Below are positions 1-6,065 of a stretch of 7,365 nt of DNA, one piece after another. The notes beneath the pieces were generated by a model, which saw only the letters and a program-made list of their open reading frames with translations, was not told where the DNA came from and made no database searches. Location of the stretch: positions 1 to 7,365 of the forward strand of contig CALXRJ010000015.1 in assembly GCA_944390615.1 (NCBI GenBank). Direction: 5' to 3'. Within the stretch, counting starts at the first letter, position 1, and the number at the start of each line of letters is the position of its first letter. The DNA comes from an uncultured Clostridia bacterium (lineage in GTDB: Bacteria > Bacillota > Clostridia > TANB77 > CAG-508). The translations under genes were made by a program, and so were the position numbers.

Positions 1-190
1 TGTCGATTAGCTTGGTTCCTAAGTTGTTTATCATTTCTCTTACTTGTTTGTGGGTATATGTTTTGTAGGTTTTGTTTTCTTTATCTATTTTTATTTTATA
101 GGCTATTTTTTCTCCATATGCTTTTCCGGATTTGTTTAGCATATCTTTTAGGTCTGTTATCTCTTGGTATGGATATAGTCTTTCTTTCAT
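1..190 (-). CDS. AMP-binding (long-chain acyl-CoA synthetase-like) enzyme, N-terminal fragment
   Basis: Partial gene: the start is present and the rest runs off the left edge of the window after 63 codons. The peptide begins MKERLYPYQEITDLKDMLNK and continues through KAYGEKIAYKIK and YKTYTHKQVREMINNLGTKL. This matches the N-terminal layout of ANL-superfamily adenylating enzymes: a segment before the first domain of the type 'D-L-K-x-M-L-x-x-S-x-x-Y-G-x-K-I-A', followed by 'T-Y-x-x-x-x-x-x-x-N-x-L-G-x-x-L'. Such enzymes activate a carboxylic acid with ATP to an acyl-AMP and usually transfer it to CoA. The ATP-binding and catalytic motifs lie outside the window, so the substrate cannot be judged. 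The ATG start is fixed by a GGAGGT ribosome binding site at 196-201 with five bases before the start. The family call is moderately sure; the exact function is open. Confidence 0.72.
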   Translation of the reverse strand, partial: MKERLYPYQEITDLKDMLNKSGKAYGEKIAYKIKIDKENKTYKTYTHKQVREMINNLGTKLID

Positions 191-227
191 TTTTTACCTC
201 CGTTTACGCTTTACGCATTCGCATCTA

Positions 228-256
228 TTTATATCATAAATTTTGGAAAATTGGAA
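228..256 (-). promoter_or_regulatory. Putative promoter of the AMP-binding gene
   Basis: On the minus strand a TATAAA -10 box (228-233) is preceded by TGA, giving an extended -10 (TGnTATAAA). Seventeen bases upstream is a weak -35, TTCCAA (251-256). The start codon is about 38 bases downstream of the -10 box. The call rests on the extended -10; the -35 matches consensus poorly. Confidence 0.4.
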
Positions 257-310
257 TTGAACTGGAAGGTCAGTATAAAAATTAGGGATTTTTAACTGTT
301 TCAATTTAAA

Positions 311-357
311 ATAGAAAAAAGTTGAAATTAAGAGATTATCCCTTTTATTTCAACTTT
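311..357 (-). terminator. Rho-independent terminator of the nucleosidase gene
   Basis: On the minus strand an 11-bp perfect stem (AAAGTTGAAAT paired with ATTTCAACTTT) encloses an inner stem, AAGGGA with TCTCTT (one G-T wobble), and is followed by a T-rich tail, TTTTTTCTATTTT. The nucleosidase stop codon (328-330) lies inside the 3' arm, so the hairpin begins in the last codons of the gene. It separates the nucleosidase transcript from the AMP-binding gene downstream. Confidence 0.8.
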
Positions 358-1131
358 CTTTATTAACTCTTTCACATACTCTACTGTAAATCTTTGAGAT
401 ACTTTAGCAGGTGATGCATCATGTTGTTTAAAAATCATTCTATTGGCATCTTTGGCTATATCTTTTCTGGTTGATGTTGCTCCATCTTTTTCGGTTTGCG
501 TAACTTCGTTATTGGTAATAGTTCTAAAACCAATACATGAAACTTTAAATCGATCACATATGGTATATACAGCAATACTCTCATTGTCTTCACATAAAGT
601 ATTTTTCTTTTCTTGAATCCATTTTATTCTATCTACTTCTCTGTCAAATATATCTCCTCCACCCAAAATTCCATAAAATAAATTATAATCTATATCTTTC
701 ATATTTTTAGCAATATGAATTAATTTCTCGGTTCCTTTTATTTCAACTGACCTTGTATCAAATTGCCATTCAAATGGATTGGAACCTTCGTTTTTATTTT
801 TGATGCCTGTTATAAAAGCATTGATGTTAACACTTTTTTCTCCTACTACAATATCGTTTCTATGAATATAGTCAACATGAGAACCCGCTATTCCTTGGTT
901 TATAATTACAATCGGATTATAATTTTGTATCGCAATTAATGTTGCCATAGAAGCATTTATTACACCAACTTGTGTTTCAGAAATGATGACTGGGTATTCG
1001 CTAATATGCCCTAAATAAAATTGAAAGCCATTGCGGTTTTCCTCTTTTTCAATATTTGCTGTTTTTAGTAATTCTTCCACTTCCATTTCCATAGCACCTT
1101 GTATGATGATGGGTTGTTTATTTTCTACCAT
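328..1131 (-). CDS. MTA/SAH nucleosidase-like protein (PNP/UDP phosphorylase superfamily)
   Basis: A 267-aa protein of the nucleoside phosphorylase/nucleosidase fold. The best match is to 5'-methylthioadenosine/S-adenosylhomocysteine nucleosidases, which cleave adenine from these by-products of SAM use. Visible landmarks from the ATG: GAMEMEVEELL (residues 12-22, holding the family's catalytic Glu at E17), INQGIAGSH (near 77-85), GGGDIFDRE, and EDNESIAVYTICDRF followed by FRTITNNE near residue 209. The ribose-binding Met of the classic V-E-M-E-A motif is Asn here, and the catalytic Asp of R-x-I-S-D is also Asn. About 20 extra, charged residues follow NNE. An upstream TTG at 1164 would add 11 residues but has no ribosome binding site. 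The ATG at 1131 is preceded by AAGGA at a rather long spacing and places the first strand where the family has it. Substrate specificity is uncertain because of the altered residues. Confidence 0.78.
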   Translation of the reverse strand: MVENKQPIIIQGAMEMEVEELLKTANIEKEENRNGFQFYLGHISEYPVIISETQVGVINASMATLIAIQNYNPIVIINQGIAGSHVDYIHRNDIVVGEKSVNINAFITGIKNKNEGSNPFEWQFDTRSVEIKGTEKLIHIAKNMKDIDYNLFYGILGGGDIFDREVDRIKWIQEKKNTLCEDNESIAVYTICDRFKVSCIGFRTITNNEVTQTEKDGATSTRKDIAKDANRMIFKQHDASPAKVSQRFTVEYVKELIKKVEIKGIIS

Positions 1132-1169
1132 ATAAAAATTCCATTCCTTTCTCGCTTCTCTCAAAGGTA

Positions 1170-1198
1170 CACATAGTTATGAAAAATATTTCTTTCAA
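1170..1198 (-). promoter_or_regulatory. Weak candidate promoter of the nucleosidase gene
   Basis: On the minus strand, TTGAAA (1193-1198) and TATGTG (1170-1175) are separated by 17 bases. The -35 is good (5 of 6); the -10 is poor. The rest of the 1132-1302 gap is A/G-rich on this strand and shows no convincing hairpin or riboswitch. The nucleosidase could also be read through from the MBL gene, since I see no terminator between them. Confidence 0.3.
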
Positions 1199-1302
1199 AC
1201 TAAATCCTATTCTTTTAAATTTCTCTTATTTTCCTCGTATTCTTTTATTAGCTGTTCCCTATTTATGTTTATTGAAATTCTTTCTCACTTTCTATATATT
1301 TT

Positions 1303-2052
1303 CTACAAATTCAAAATCATATCATCTTCAGCTGCTATTACATCAATACCATATTTTTGACTTAACTTGCTTGCTAATAAAATAGGATTGCTATTTAATA
1401 TGTTACTGTTAAAATGCGTTAATATCAACTTTTCCGGTTTGATTATTTTTATAAATTCTTCTGTAGCTGGTATATCTAGGTGTTTTGGCTTTGGTTTGTC
1501 TTGTATATAATATGGTACATTCATAATTAAAAGCTCACATCCTTGATAAGAATTTAAAAGTTCAGGAAAATATGCTGTATCGGTTACCAAACCAATATTA
1601 TGATTTTTGGTTTTAATTTGGAACCCATAGGTTTCTACTCCATGCTTATGTTCTATCGATGAAGTAATTTCTATATTTTTTATTTTATAACTTGTATTAG
1701 GCTTAATTCTATTCAATTGTTTTGGAAAATCTTTGACATAATCATATAATACCTTATCTTCTATTGCTTGATTCGGTACTAATAAAGTTCCTTGCTTTGT
1801 TTGTCCACCATTTGTCATGAATTCTACCAATATGTTTAAATCATTGGAATGGTCTATATGTATATGAGATAAAATAATTCCATCGATTTTGTCTTCATAG
1901 GTATGGATATATTTGTAAAATGTGTTTACACCTGGATCTATTATAATGTTGGTTTCATCTACACTAAGATATAAGCCACCAGGGGACCTTATTTTTTTAA
2001 AGAATATGTCTTTGTTTCCTGTTGTTCCAAAAAAATGAATAAAATCTTTCAC
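1303..2052 (-). CDS. MBL-fold metallo-hydrolase (RNase Z/PhnP-like)
   Basis: A 249-aa cytosolic protein of the metallo-beta-lactamase fold. The metal-binding set is complete to the eye: H-x-H-x-D-H at residues 63-68 (SHIHIDHSND), histidines in IEHKHG (135-137), Asp in TDTAYFPE (D158), KHLD (H191) and LTHF (H213). The N-terminal SPGGLYL and IIIDPGVN strands, and the LTHF ending before the C-terminal IAAEDDMIL, resemble the RNase Z/PhnP/YycJ-like branch of cyclic-phosphodiester and nucleic-acid hydrolases. The actual substrate cannot be read from sequence. The start is GTG, supported by an AGGAGG ribosome binding site six bases upstream. Only 15 bases separate it from the stop of the coiled-coil gene upstream, so the two are probably co-transcribed. 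The length is normal for a single-domain MBL protein. Confidence 0.85.
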   Translation of the reverse strand: MKDFIHFFGTTGNKDIFFKKIRSPGGLYLSVDETNIIIDPGVNTFYKYIHTYEDKIDGIILSHIHIDHSNDLNILVEFMTNGGQTKQGTLLVPNQAIEDKVLYDYVKDFPKQLNRIKPNTSYKIKNIEITSSIEHKHGVETYGFQIKTKNHNIGLVTDTAYFPELLNSYQGCELLIMNVPYYIQDKPKPKHLDIPATEEFIKIIKPEKLILTHFNSNILNSNPILLASKLSQKYGIDVIAAEDDMILNL

Positions 2053-2067
2053 CTTTTTCCTCCTGTG

Positions 2068-3018
2068 TTATTTTATATCATTACCATTATTCCCAAGAAT
2101 TTTCACGCCTCCTGTTGCTTCTACTGTTTTCGTTGCCATTTCTTTTATTTGATTGTACGCTTGGTCTAATTTTTCTTGTAGAGAATTTTTTTCATTAGTG
2201 GATTTTTCTAATTCTTCTTTTAAAGATTGAATTTTATCTTCATTCCTATCAATGGTATTTTGAAAGTCTTTTTTTAATAATTCTGTAGCAAATTTGTGGT
2301 CTTTTTCTAGTTCCGCTGTAGTTTCTTTTTTGCCTCTTGCATATTCTTTTTCTAAAAGAGATGGAATTTCGTTTACTTTGTTTTCTAGTTCCTTGATATG
2401 TTCTGCATTGCTTTCCGCTTCTGCTAAAAGTTCATTGACTTCAGCTTCTTTTTTAGCTAAGTCATTCTCTCTTTGAGCTTTTTCGTCTTCCCATTTGTTG
2501 TTGCTGATTTCTCTTTCTCTTTTTAGTTTATAATTATATTCTTCCATTTCTCTATCTCTTTCAAGTTTTAGCGTTTTGGCTTTTAAGTCATATTCTTTCT
2601 CAAGCTCTTCTTTTTTGATTTTATATTGTTCTTCTAATTCTTTTATACTAGTATTTAATTCTTCTGTTTTTGCCTTTTTTTCGTTTTCTAATTCTGCCAT
2701 ATAGTCTTTTCCAGCATTAATTACCACAACTAGATTACTTAGTTCTTTTTTTACCCTATATAAACTTTTAAGTTCTTCTTCTTCTGCCTCTATGGCGGTT
2801 TCTAAATCTTTAAATTTATTGTTTAATTCTTCTGAAAAGATTTTTTGCTCCACATTTTCTCTTGATACTTCGATTGCTTTTTCTACTTTTTGTTTTTTCT
2901 CTTCTTTTTCTGGTTCGTATTTCATTTTTGCCATATTTTTTTCTCTATCTAGTGCTTCGTTTAGGGCTTCTAATATTTCTGCTTTTGTGTTTTTTAGTGT
3001 GATTTCTTCTTTTTTCAT
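2068..3018 (-). CDS. Long coiled-coil protein of unknown function
   Basis: A 316-aa, highly charged protein dominated by Glu and Lys, with heptad-like patterning over about residues 60-295. There is no signal peptide, membrane segment or recognisable catalytic motif. A short region with a hydrophobic patch near residues 92-105 (LSNLVVVINAGKDYMAELE) interrupts the heptads. The C-terminal tail (TKTVEATGGVKILGNNGNDI) is Gly-rich and not coiled coil, so it may be a conserved anchor or binding tail. I do not recognise the family; resemblance to myosin-like or SMC-like proteins would only reflect composition. The ATG start has AAAGGA about ten bases upstream. The MBL hydrolase gene follows after 15 bases, which suggests a shared transcript and perhaps a shared task, but nothing in the sequence shows what that is. 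Confidence 0.8.
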   Translation of the reverse strand: MKKEEITLKNTKAEILEALNEALDREKNMAKMKYEPEKEEKKQKVEKAIEVSRENVEQKIFSEELNNKFKDLETAIEAEEEELKSLYRVKKELSNLVVVINAGKDYMAELENEKKAKTEELNTSIKELEEQYKIKKEELEKEYDLKAKTLKLERDREMEEYNYKLKREREISNNKWEDEKAQRENDLAKKEAEVNELLAEAESNAEHIKELENKVNEIPSLLEKEYARGKKETTAELEKDHKFATELLKKDFQNTIDRNEDKIQSLKEELEKSTNEKNSLQEKLDQAYNQIKEMATKTVEATGGVKILGNNGNDIK

Positions 3019-3058
3019 AATTTATTTTTCCTTTCCATTTCTTTTATTTTGCAAAATT

Positions 3059-3087
3059 ATCGTATCATATTTTATGCTTATTGTCTA
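3059..3087 (-). promoter_or_regulatory. Promoter of the coiled-coil/MBL operon
   Basis: On the minus strand, -35 TAGACA (3082-3087; 5 of 6) is followed by a 17-base spacer and -10 TACGAT (3059-3064), which is preceded by TGA, an extended -10. Transcription would start about 45-50 bases before the coiled-coil start codon. A 9-bp inverted repeat (ATGCTTATT at 3074-3082, AATAAGCAT at 3117-3125) covers part of the spacer and one base of the -35 box and could be an operator. Confidence 0.55.
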
Positions 3088-3125
3088 TACACACTTCTAA
3101 CTTTCTGGAATAACATAATAAGCAT
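3078..3125 (-). other. 15-codon reading frame with a strong ribosome binding site, possible gene remnant
   Basis: AAGGAG (3134-3139) stands eight bases before an ATG at 3125, but the frame closes after 15 codons (MLIMLFQKVRSVYRQ). It lies between the broken ATPase gene and the coiled-coil gene and overlaps the latter's -35 region. It could be the start of a lost gene, a tiny peptide at the end of the ATPase transcript, or chance. No function can be assigned. Confidence 0.2.
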
Positions 3126-3143
3126 GGTAAATTCTCCTTTATT

Positions 3144-4451
3144 TTATATAAAATGATTCATATACTCAATCAAAAATAGTGGTATATTTAGAACTTTATC
3201 GTTTTTAGATAAATTGTTCATAGAAAATCTTATAGCTATCTTATTGTTATTTTGTTCATTATATCTTGTAAGGCTTATATTGTTTGTGGTTCTATTTGAT
3301 TTCACTTCAATAGGAATTATTTCATTCTTATATTGCATAATAAAATCTATTTCATGTCTATCAAATGTATAATAATTAGGTACATTATCCAATACAGCAG
3401 TCAACATATTTAGTACGTAATTTTCTGTAAATGCCCCCTTAAATTCTTGAAATAATTTATCTCCCTCAACCACAATCTTACTATCTAAATTAGCCATTCT
3501 TCTTAGTAAACCGACATCGTTTATATAAATTTTAAATGCAGTTAAATCATTATATGCTTTTAATGGAAAATCTGGTTTTTTTATATTATAAATTTTATAA
3601 ATTAAATTGGAATCATTTAACCAGTTTAAGGCTGTTTCATATTCTCTTGCCCTTGCTCCTTCCTTAATGGTTTGATAAAGGAATTTTTTATTTTCTTTTG
3701 CTAATTGTGATGGTATATTATTCCATATTAATGAAATTTTATTTGCTTCACTATTATTGGTATGTTTTGAAAAGTCACTTTCATAAGCCTTTAAAATATC
3801 ATCTTGTACTTTATTTACTAATTCTATATTTTTTTCATTTACCCAAACTTTAACTGCTTCTGGCATACCTCCGATTATAAAATATGCTTTCAATTTTTCT
3901 TCCAACTGATTAAAAAATATATCTGGAATGTTTTCTACATTTCTTATACTTTTCATATACTCTACTAAATTGTTACAATTATCTGCAATTAAAAATTCTC
4001 TAAAAGTCATTGGATACATATTTAAAAATTCTACTTTTCCTACTGGAAACGATGTATGTGATAATCGTATTCCCAATAAACTACCTGCAGCAACTATATG
4101 GTATTCATTTGCTTCTTCTTGAAAATATTTTAAACTATTTAACGCATTTGGACATTCTTAAATTTAAAAAAAAATGATTAATGTTTTACCTGGAATTATT
4201 GCTTTTCCATATATAAATGATAATTGTTCTAGAATCCTTTTTGGGTCTTTCGTATTATGAAATAAGTTGTACAAATCTTCATCATGATCAAAATTAAAGT
4301 ATGCTACTCCTTCATAATTTTCTTCTCCAAATTGTTGTAAAATATATGTCTTTCCAATTTGTCTAGCTCCTTTTAGAATTAATGGTTTTCTATATTTACT
4401 CTCTTTCCATTTTATTAATTGTTCCAATATAAACCTTTTCAAATCAATCAT
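3144..4451 (-). pseudogene. AAA_14/DUF4143-family ATPase, broken by two in-frame stops at Walker B
   Basis: Read in one frame this is a 435-codon ATPase of the AAA_14 plus DUF4143 type, common accessory genes of unclear function in anaerobes. Walker A is GARQIGKT (residues 28-35). The sensor-like AAGSLLGIRL lies near 121-130, PMTFREFL follows, and the C-terminal domain carries a PD-(D/E)xK-like core, HEIDFI...IPIEVKSNR (from about 366). At the Walker B position, where I-I-F-D-E-I-Q is expected, the sequence reads I-I-F-F-stop-I-stop (TAA at 4164-4166 and 4158-4160). Frame is kept on both sides, so this is nonsense plus missense change and not a frameshift; the flanks still look like functional protein. 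For the original start, AGGAG (4452-4456) touches the ATG at 4451, so TTG at 4442, nine bases away, is the likelier initiation codon. A base-calling error must be excluded, since the lesion abuts a run of nine A. Confidence 0.82.
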
Positions 4452-4484
4452 CTCCTATCATTAGTTTATGGTATTCCTATACTA

Positions 4485-4513
4485 ATTATACATTTTAAAT
4501 CACACTTTTGCAA
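4485..4513 (-). promoter_or_regulatory. Promoter of the ATPase gene
   Basis: On the minus strand a perfect -10 TATAAT (4485-4490) is 17 bases from -35 TTGCAA (4508-4513; 4 of 6). The -35 box lies inside the first copy of the 32-bp-period repeat, so whatever binds the repeat would compete with or recruit RNA polymerase. Confidence 0.65.
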
Positions 4514-4594
4514 GTATTTTTATATCTTTTTTCACATTATCGCAAGCTTTTTTATAAAAAATATCACACTTTTGCATTTTTAATATTTTTTTAT
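4499..4594. repeat. Three 32-bp-period tandem repeats upstream of the ATPase gene
   Basis: Copies start at 4499, 4531 and 4563. The outer two share a perfect 14-base core, ATCACACTTTTGCA; the middle one is degenerate (TTCACATTATCGCAAG). Each core is followed by a T-rich stretch. A CACA in the same phase at 4597-4600 may be a remnant of a fourth copy. The spacing of 32 bases is about three helical turns, so sites would lie on one face of the DNA. Copy one contains the ATPase -35 box. This suggests an operator array, perhaps for autoregulation. The rest of the gap between the ATPase and DHH genes (4595-4651) shows no gene and no clear terminator. Confidence 0.7.
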
Positions 4595-4651
4595 CCCACA
4601 AACTACTGGCTGCTTTGATTTTTATTTTTTGATGTAGAGATATTAATCGTA

Positions 4652-5554
4652 CTAATTTTCCAAACCTAATTTTAAGATTTCCTTTCTAAGCCAAACATTA
4701 TCTAGTTTCATTATTTCATCTTTAAACTTTTTATGGAATAATTTTTCCATGTTTTCTTGGACTTCTTTGTCTTTTGCTATTAAATAGCTTTTTCCATCTT
4801 TTAAGCAAATAAGATTCATCATCCATTTTGCTCCAATATTATTTAATGTTTCATATAGTATTTGTTTATCTTTTAATATGCTCTCTTTTTCCCATATGGT
4901 CAATTGTGCAAAAATTGGTGGTAATATAGAATTTATATTTTCTATCTTTGTATCATTTTCTATTGACATTTTTAGGTTATTGTTAATTTCTAATTGACAT
5001 TCCTTAAAATACTTTTCAGGATAGGTTTCATCATTAATCATTTTTTCTAGCTTTTTATAGGCAACAATATCTCTTTGCGTTGTTATTTTTGCCTTTAGGT
5101 TTAAAGTATTATCTAAAATTGCCGATATAAGTAAAATTGCTAGGTCTTTTGAAATTTCTCCTATTAAATTTTCTTTTTCATATAATTCAATCATTATGGT
5201 TGCAACTGAACCTATAAATTCTATTTGTGCTTTTTCTTTTAATTTGTTTTTCCAATATTCTTCATAGCCCACATGATGATCTATTATTTCAATAATTTTT
5301 TCTTCTCTCACAAATGTATCAAAATAATCTCTATTAGATACATCCATAATAATATAGTTATCTTCTTCCTGTGGTTTGTATTCATCTAATTTCGAATTTA
5401 ATTTCTTAAGGCTTGGTGTTATACTTTCATTTAATTTTGCTGTTGAAATAGCTCTTGCTTTGATTCCTTTTAAATTTAACAATTTAGCATAGGCTATACA
5501 ACTTGCATAAGCATCTATATCTATGTATTTTTTTCCAGAAGTTACCACTACCAT
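4652..5554 (-). CDS. DHH/DHHA2 phosphoesterase, related to family II inorganic pyrophosphatases
   Basis: A 300-aa cytosolic protein with the two-domain DHH plus DHHA2 layout of manganese-dependent family II pyrophosphatases and exopolyphosphatases. Visible motifs: YIDIDAYASCIAYA (about residues 10-23, matching N-P-D-T-D-x-x-x-S), MDVSN (D of motif II, about 70), IIDHH (motif III, about 89-93), GSVATIMIELY, LLISAILDNTLNLK (motif IV) and a C-terminal WLRKEILKLG that recalls the R-K-K-Q substrate loop of DHHA2. The classic N-terminal metal-binding His (G-H-x-x-P-D) is Lys here, and motif IV reads L-D-N where pyrophosphatases have S-D. So phosphoester or phosphoanhydride hydrolysis is likely, but pyrophosphatase activity is not assured. 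The start is the ATG at 5554, with GGAGG (5564-5568) nine bases upstream, inside the preceding small reading frame, so translation is probably coupled. Confidence 0.8.
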   Translation of the reverse strand: MVVVTSGKKYIDIDAYASCIAYAKLLNLKGIKARAISTAKLNESITPSLKKLNSKLDEYKPQEEDNYIIMDVSNRDYFDTFVREEKIIEIIDHHVGYEEYWKNKLKEKAQIEFIGSVATIMIELYEKENLIGEISKDLAILLISAILDNTLNLKAKITTQRDIVAYKKLEKMINDETYPEKYFKECQLEINNNLKMSIENDTKIENINSILPPIFAQLTIWEKESILKDKQILYETLNNIGAKWMMNLICLKDGKSYLIAKDKEVQENMEKLFHKKFKDEIMKLDNVWLRKEILKLGLEN

Positions 5555-5555
5555 T

Positions 5556-5675
5556 TTATATTACCTCCTTTTCCTGTTCCTCTAATCTTAGCAAACAATT
5601 ATACTTTGCAATTCTATCTCCTCTTCTTGGTCCTCCAATTGTTACAAATATTTTGTATAATTCTAAATTTACCAT
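5556..5675 (-). CDS. 39-aa small protein, translationally coupled to the DHH gene
   Basis: A short frame with ATG at 5675, preceded by AAGGAAGAG about seven bases upstream, and a TAA that ends one base before the DHH start codon. The product starts MVNLELYKIFVTIGGPRRGD and continues with IAKYNCLLRLEEQEKEVI. It is mixed and charged, with a G-G-P-R-R-G turn and an amphipathic Glu-rich end, unlike random AT-rich frames. A stop lies just upstream in frame, so it is not the tail of a longer gene. I do not recognise it. It may be a true small protein, a leader peptide that couples translation to the DHH gene (whose Shine-Dalgarno lies in its last codons), or the first part of a decayed gene. Confidence 0.5.
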   Translation of the reverse strand: MVNLELYKIFVTIGGPRRGDRIAKYNCLLRLEEQEKEVI

Positions 5676-5706
5676 TGATGATTCTCTTCCTTAAAAATTT
5701 TTCTTA

Positions 5707-5735
5707 ATTTTACCATAAAAAACTAAAAAAATAAA
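5707..5735 (-). promoter_or_regulatory. Promoter of the small ORF/DHH operon
   Basis: On the minus strand, -10 TAAAAT (5707-5712) is preceded by TGG, giving an extended -10. At 17 bases upstream there is a weak -35, TTTATT (5730-5735). It is about 31 bases before the 39-aa reading frame and is the only good candidate between that frame and the inverted-repeat element. Confidence 0.5.
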
Positions 5736-5765
5736 GGATTAACCTAAACTTTTCATATTAGCTAA

Positions 5766-5879
5766 TTACAGTTCAGTAAGAAATAAATCGTTACATTTTT
5801 CAATTGTAAAGTCTAATTTTTTATAAAAATGCCTGAAAAAGAATTTTGAAATCAAAAAAATTTACTTACTGAACTGTAA
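5766..5879. mobile_element. 114-bp inverted-repeat element, MITE-like
   Basis: A 15-bp perfect inverted repeat, TTACAGTTCAGTAAG (5766-5780) and CTTACTGAACTGTAA (5865-5879), flanks 84 AT-rich bases. No T-tract follows either arm directly, so it is not an ordinary terminator. If the ends are read as TA-CAGTTCAGTAAG...CTTACTGAACTG-TA, they fit a TA target duplication and CAGT-type ends as in IS630/Tc1-mariner elements. It has no transposase, so it would be a non-autonomous element. The internal part has a small hairpin (TTTTGA/TCAAAA, 5844-5857). Only one copy is visible in the window. Confidence 0.45.
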
Positions 5880-6007
5880 CATAAGTTATAAATCTTTTCC
5901 AAGTTATCCATCACAGAATTTTTTTCTGGAATTTCTTGAAATTTTTCAATTGCTTTTCTATACCTATTTAAAATACGTCTTTTAATTATTTTATCATGTT
6001 TTTTCAT
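5852..6007 (-). CDS. Doubtful 51-aa reading frame ending inside the inverted-repeat element
   Basis: ATG at 6007, TGA at 5852-5854. The product begins MKKHDKIIKRRILNRYRKAI, continues with EKFQEIPEKNSVMDNLEKIY, and is basic and predicted helical. Its last nine codons or so come from the right end of the 114-bp inverted-repeat element, so it may be a gene truncated by insertion. There is no clear ribosome binding site (only GGGAA just before the ATG) and no recognised family. The 6008-6065 stretch between it and the peroxiredoxin holds a 4-bp GTGC/GCAC hairpin but no convincing terminator. Confidence 0.25.
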   Translation of the reverse strand: MKKHDKIIKRRILNRYRKAIEKFQEIPEKNSVMDNLEKIYNLCYSSVSKFF

Positions 6008-6065
6008 TTTCCCAATTACTTTTATGTGCTTTTTTGCACTTTTTTAAACCACTTTTATATAGCTT

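Noticed and set aside
58..285. Plus-strand reading frame of 75 codons, rich in Phe and Leu
   Set aside because: It is the shadow of the AMP-binding gene on the minus strand, which has a clear family match and ribosome binding site.
1207..1302. Protein-like codons (NREQLIKEYEENKRNLKE) in frame after the MBL stop
   Set aside because: Two stops lie between it and the MBL protein, there is no start codon in that frame, and MBL proteins normally end at the stop seen. Probably compositional.
1179..1385. Plus-strand hydrophobic 68-codon frame that looks like membrane segments
   Set aside because: It overlaps the end of the MBL gene, has no ribosome binding site, and its hydrophobic content follows from reading an A/G-rich strand backwards.
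2294..2476. Plus-strand Ser/Phe-rich frames opposite the coiled-coil gene (also 2792-3100)
   Set aside because: Antisense of Glu/Lys codons gives Ser/Phe/Leu frames; no ribosome binding site and no family.
4158..4166. TAA read as an amino acid (genetic-code change) or programmed read-through in the ATPase gene
   Set aside because: Other genes in the window end at TAA, and the Walker B Asp is also lost (TTT), so read-through would not restore a working motif.
5503..5694. Plus-strand 63-codon frame over the DHH start
   Set aside because: The minus strand here carries the DHH start and the coupled 39-aa frame with good ribosome binding sites.
6029..6048. GTGC-TTTTTT-GCAC hairpin followed by T-run
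   Set aside because: Only four stem base pairs, and the T-run is on the plus strand, away from any gene that would need it.
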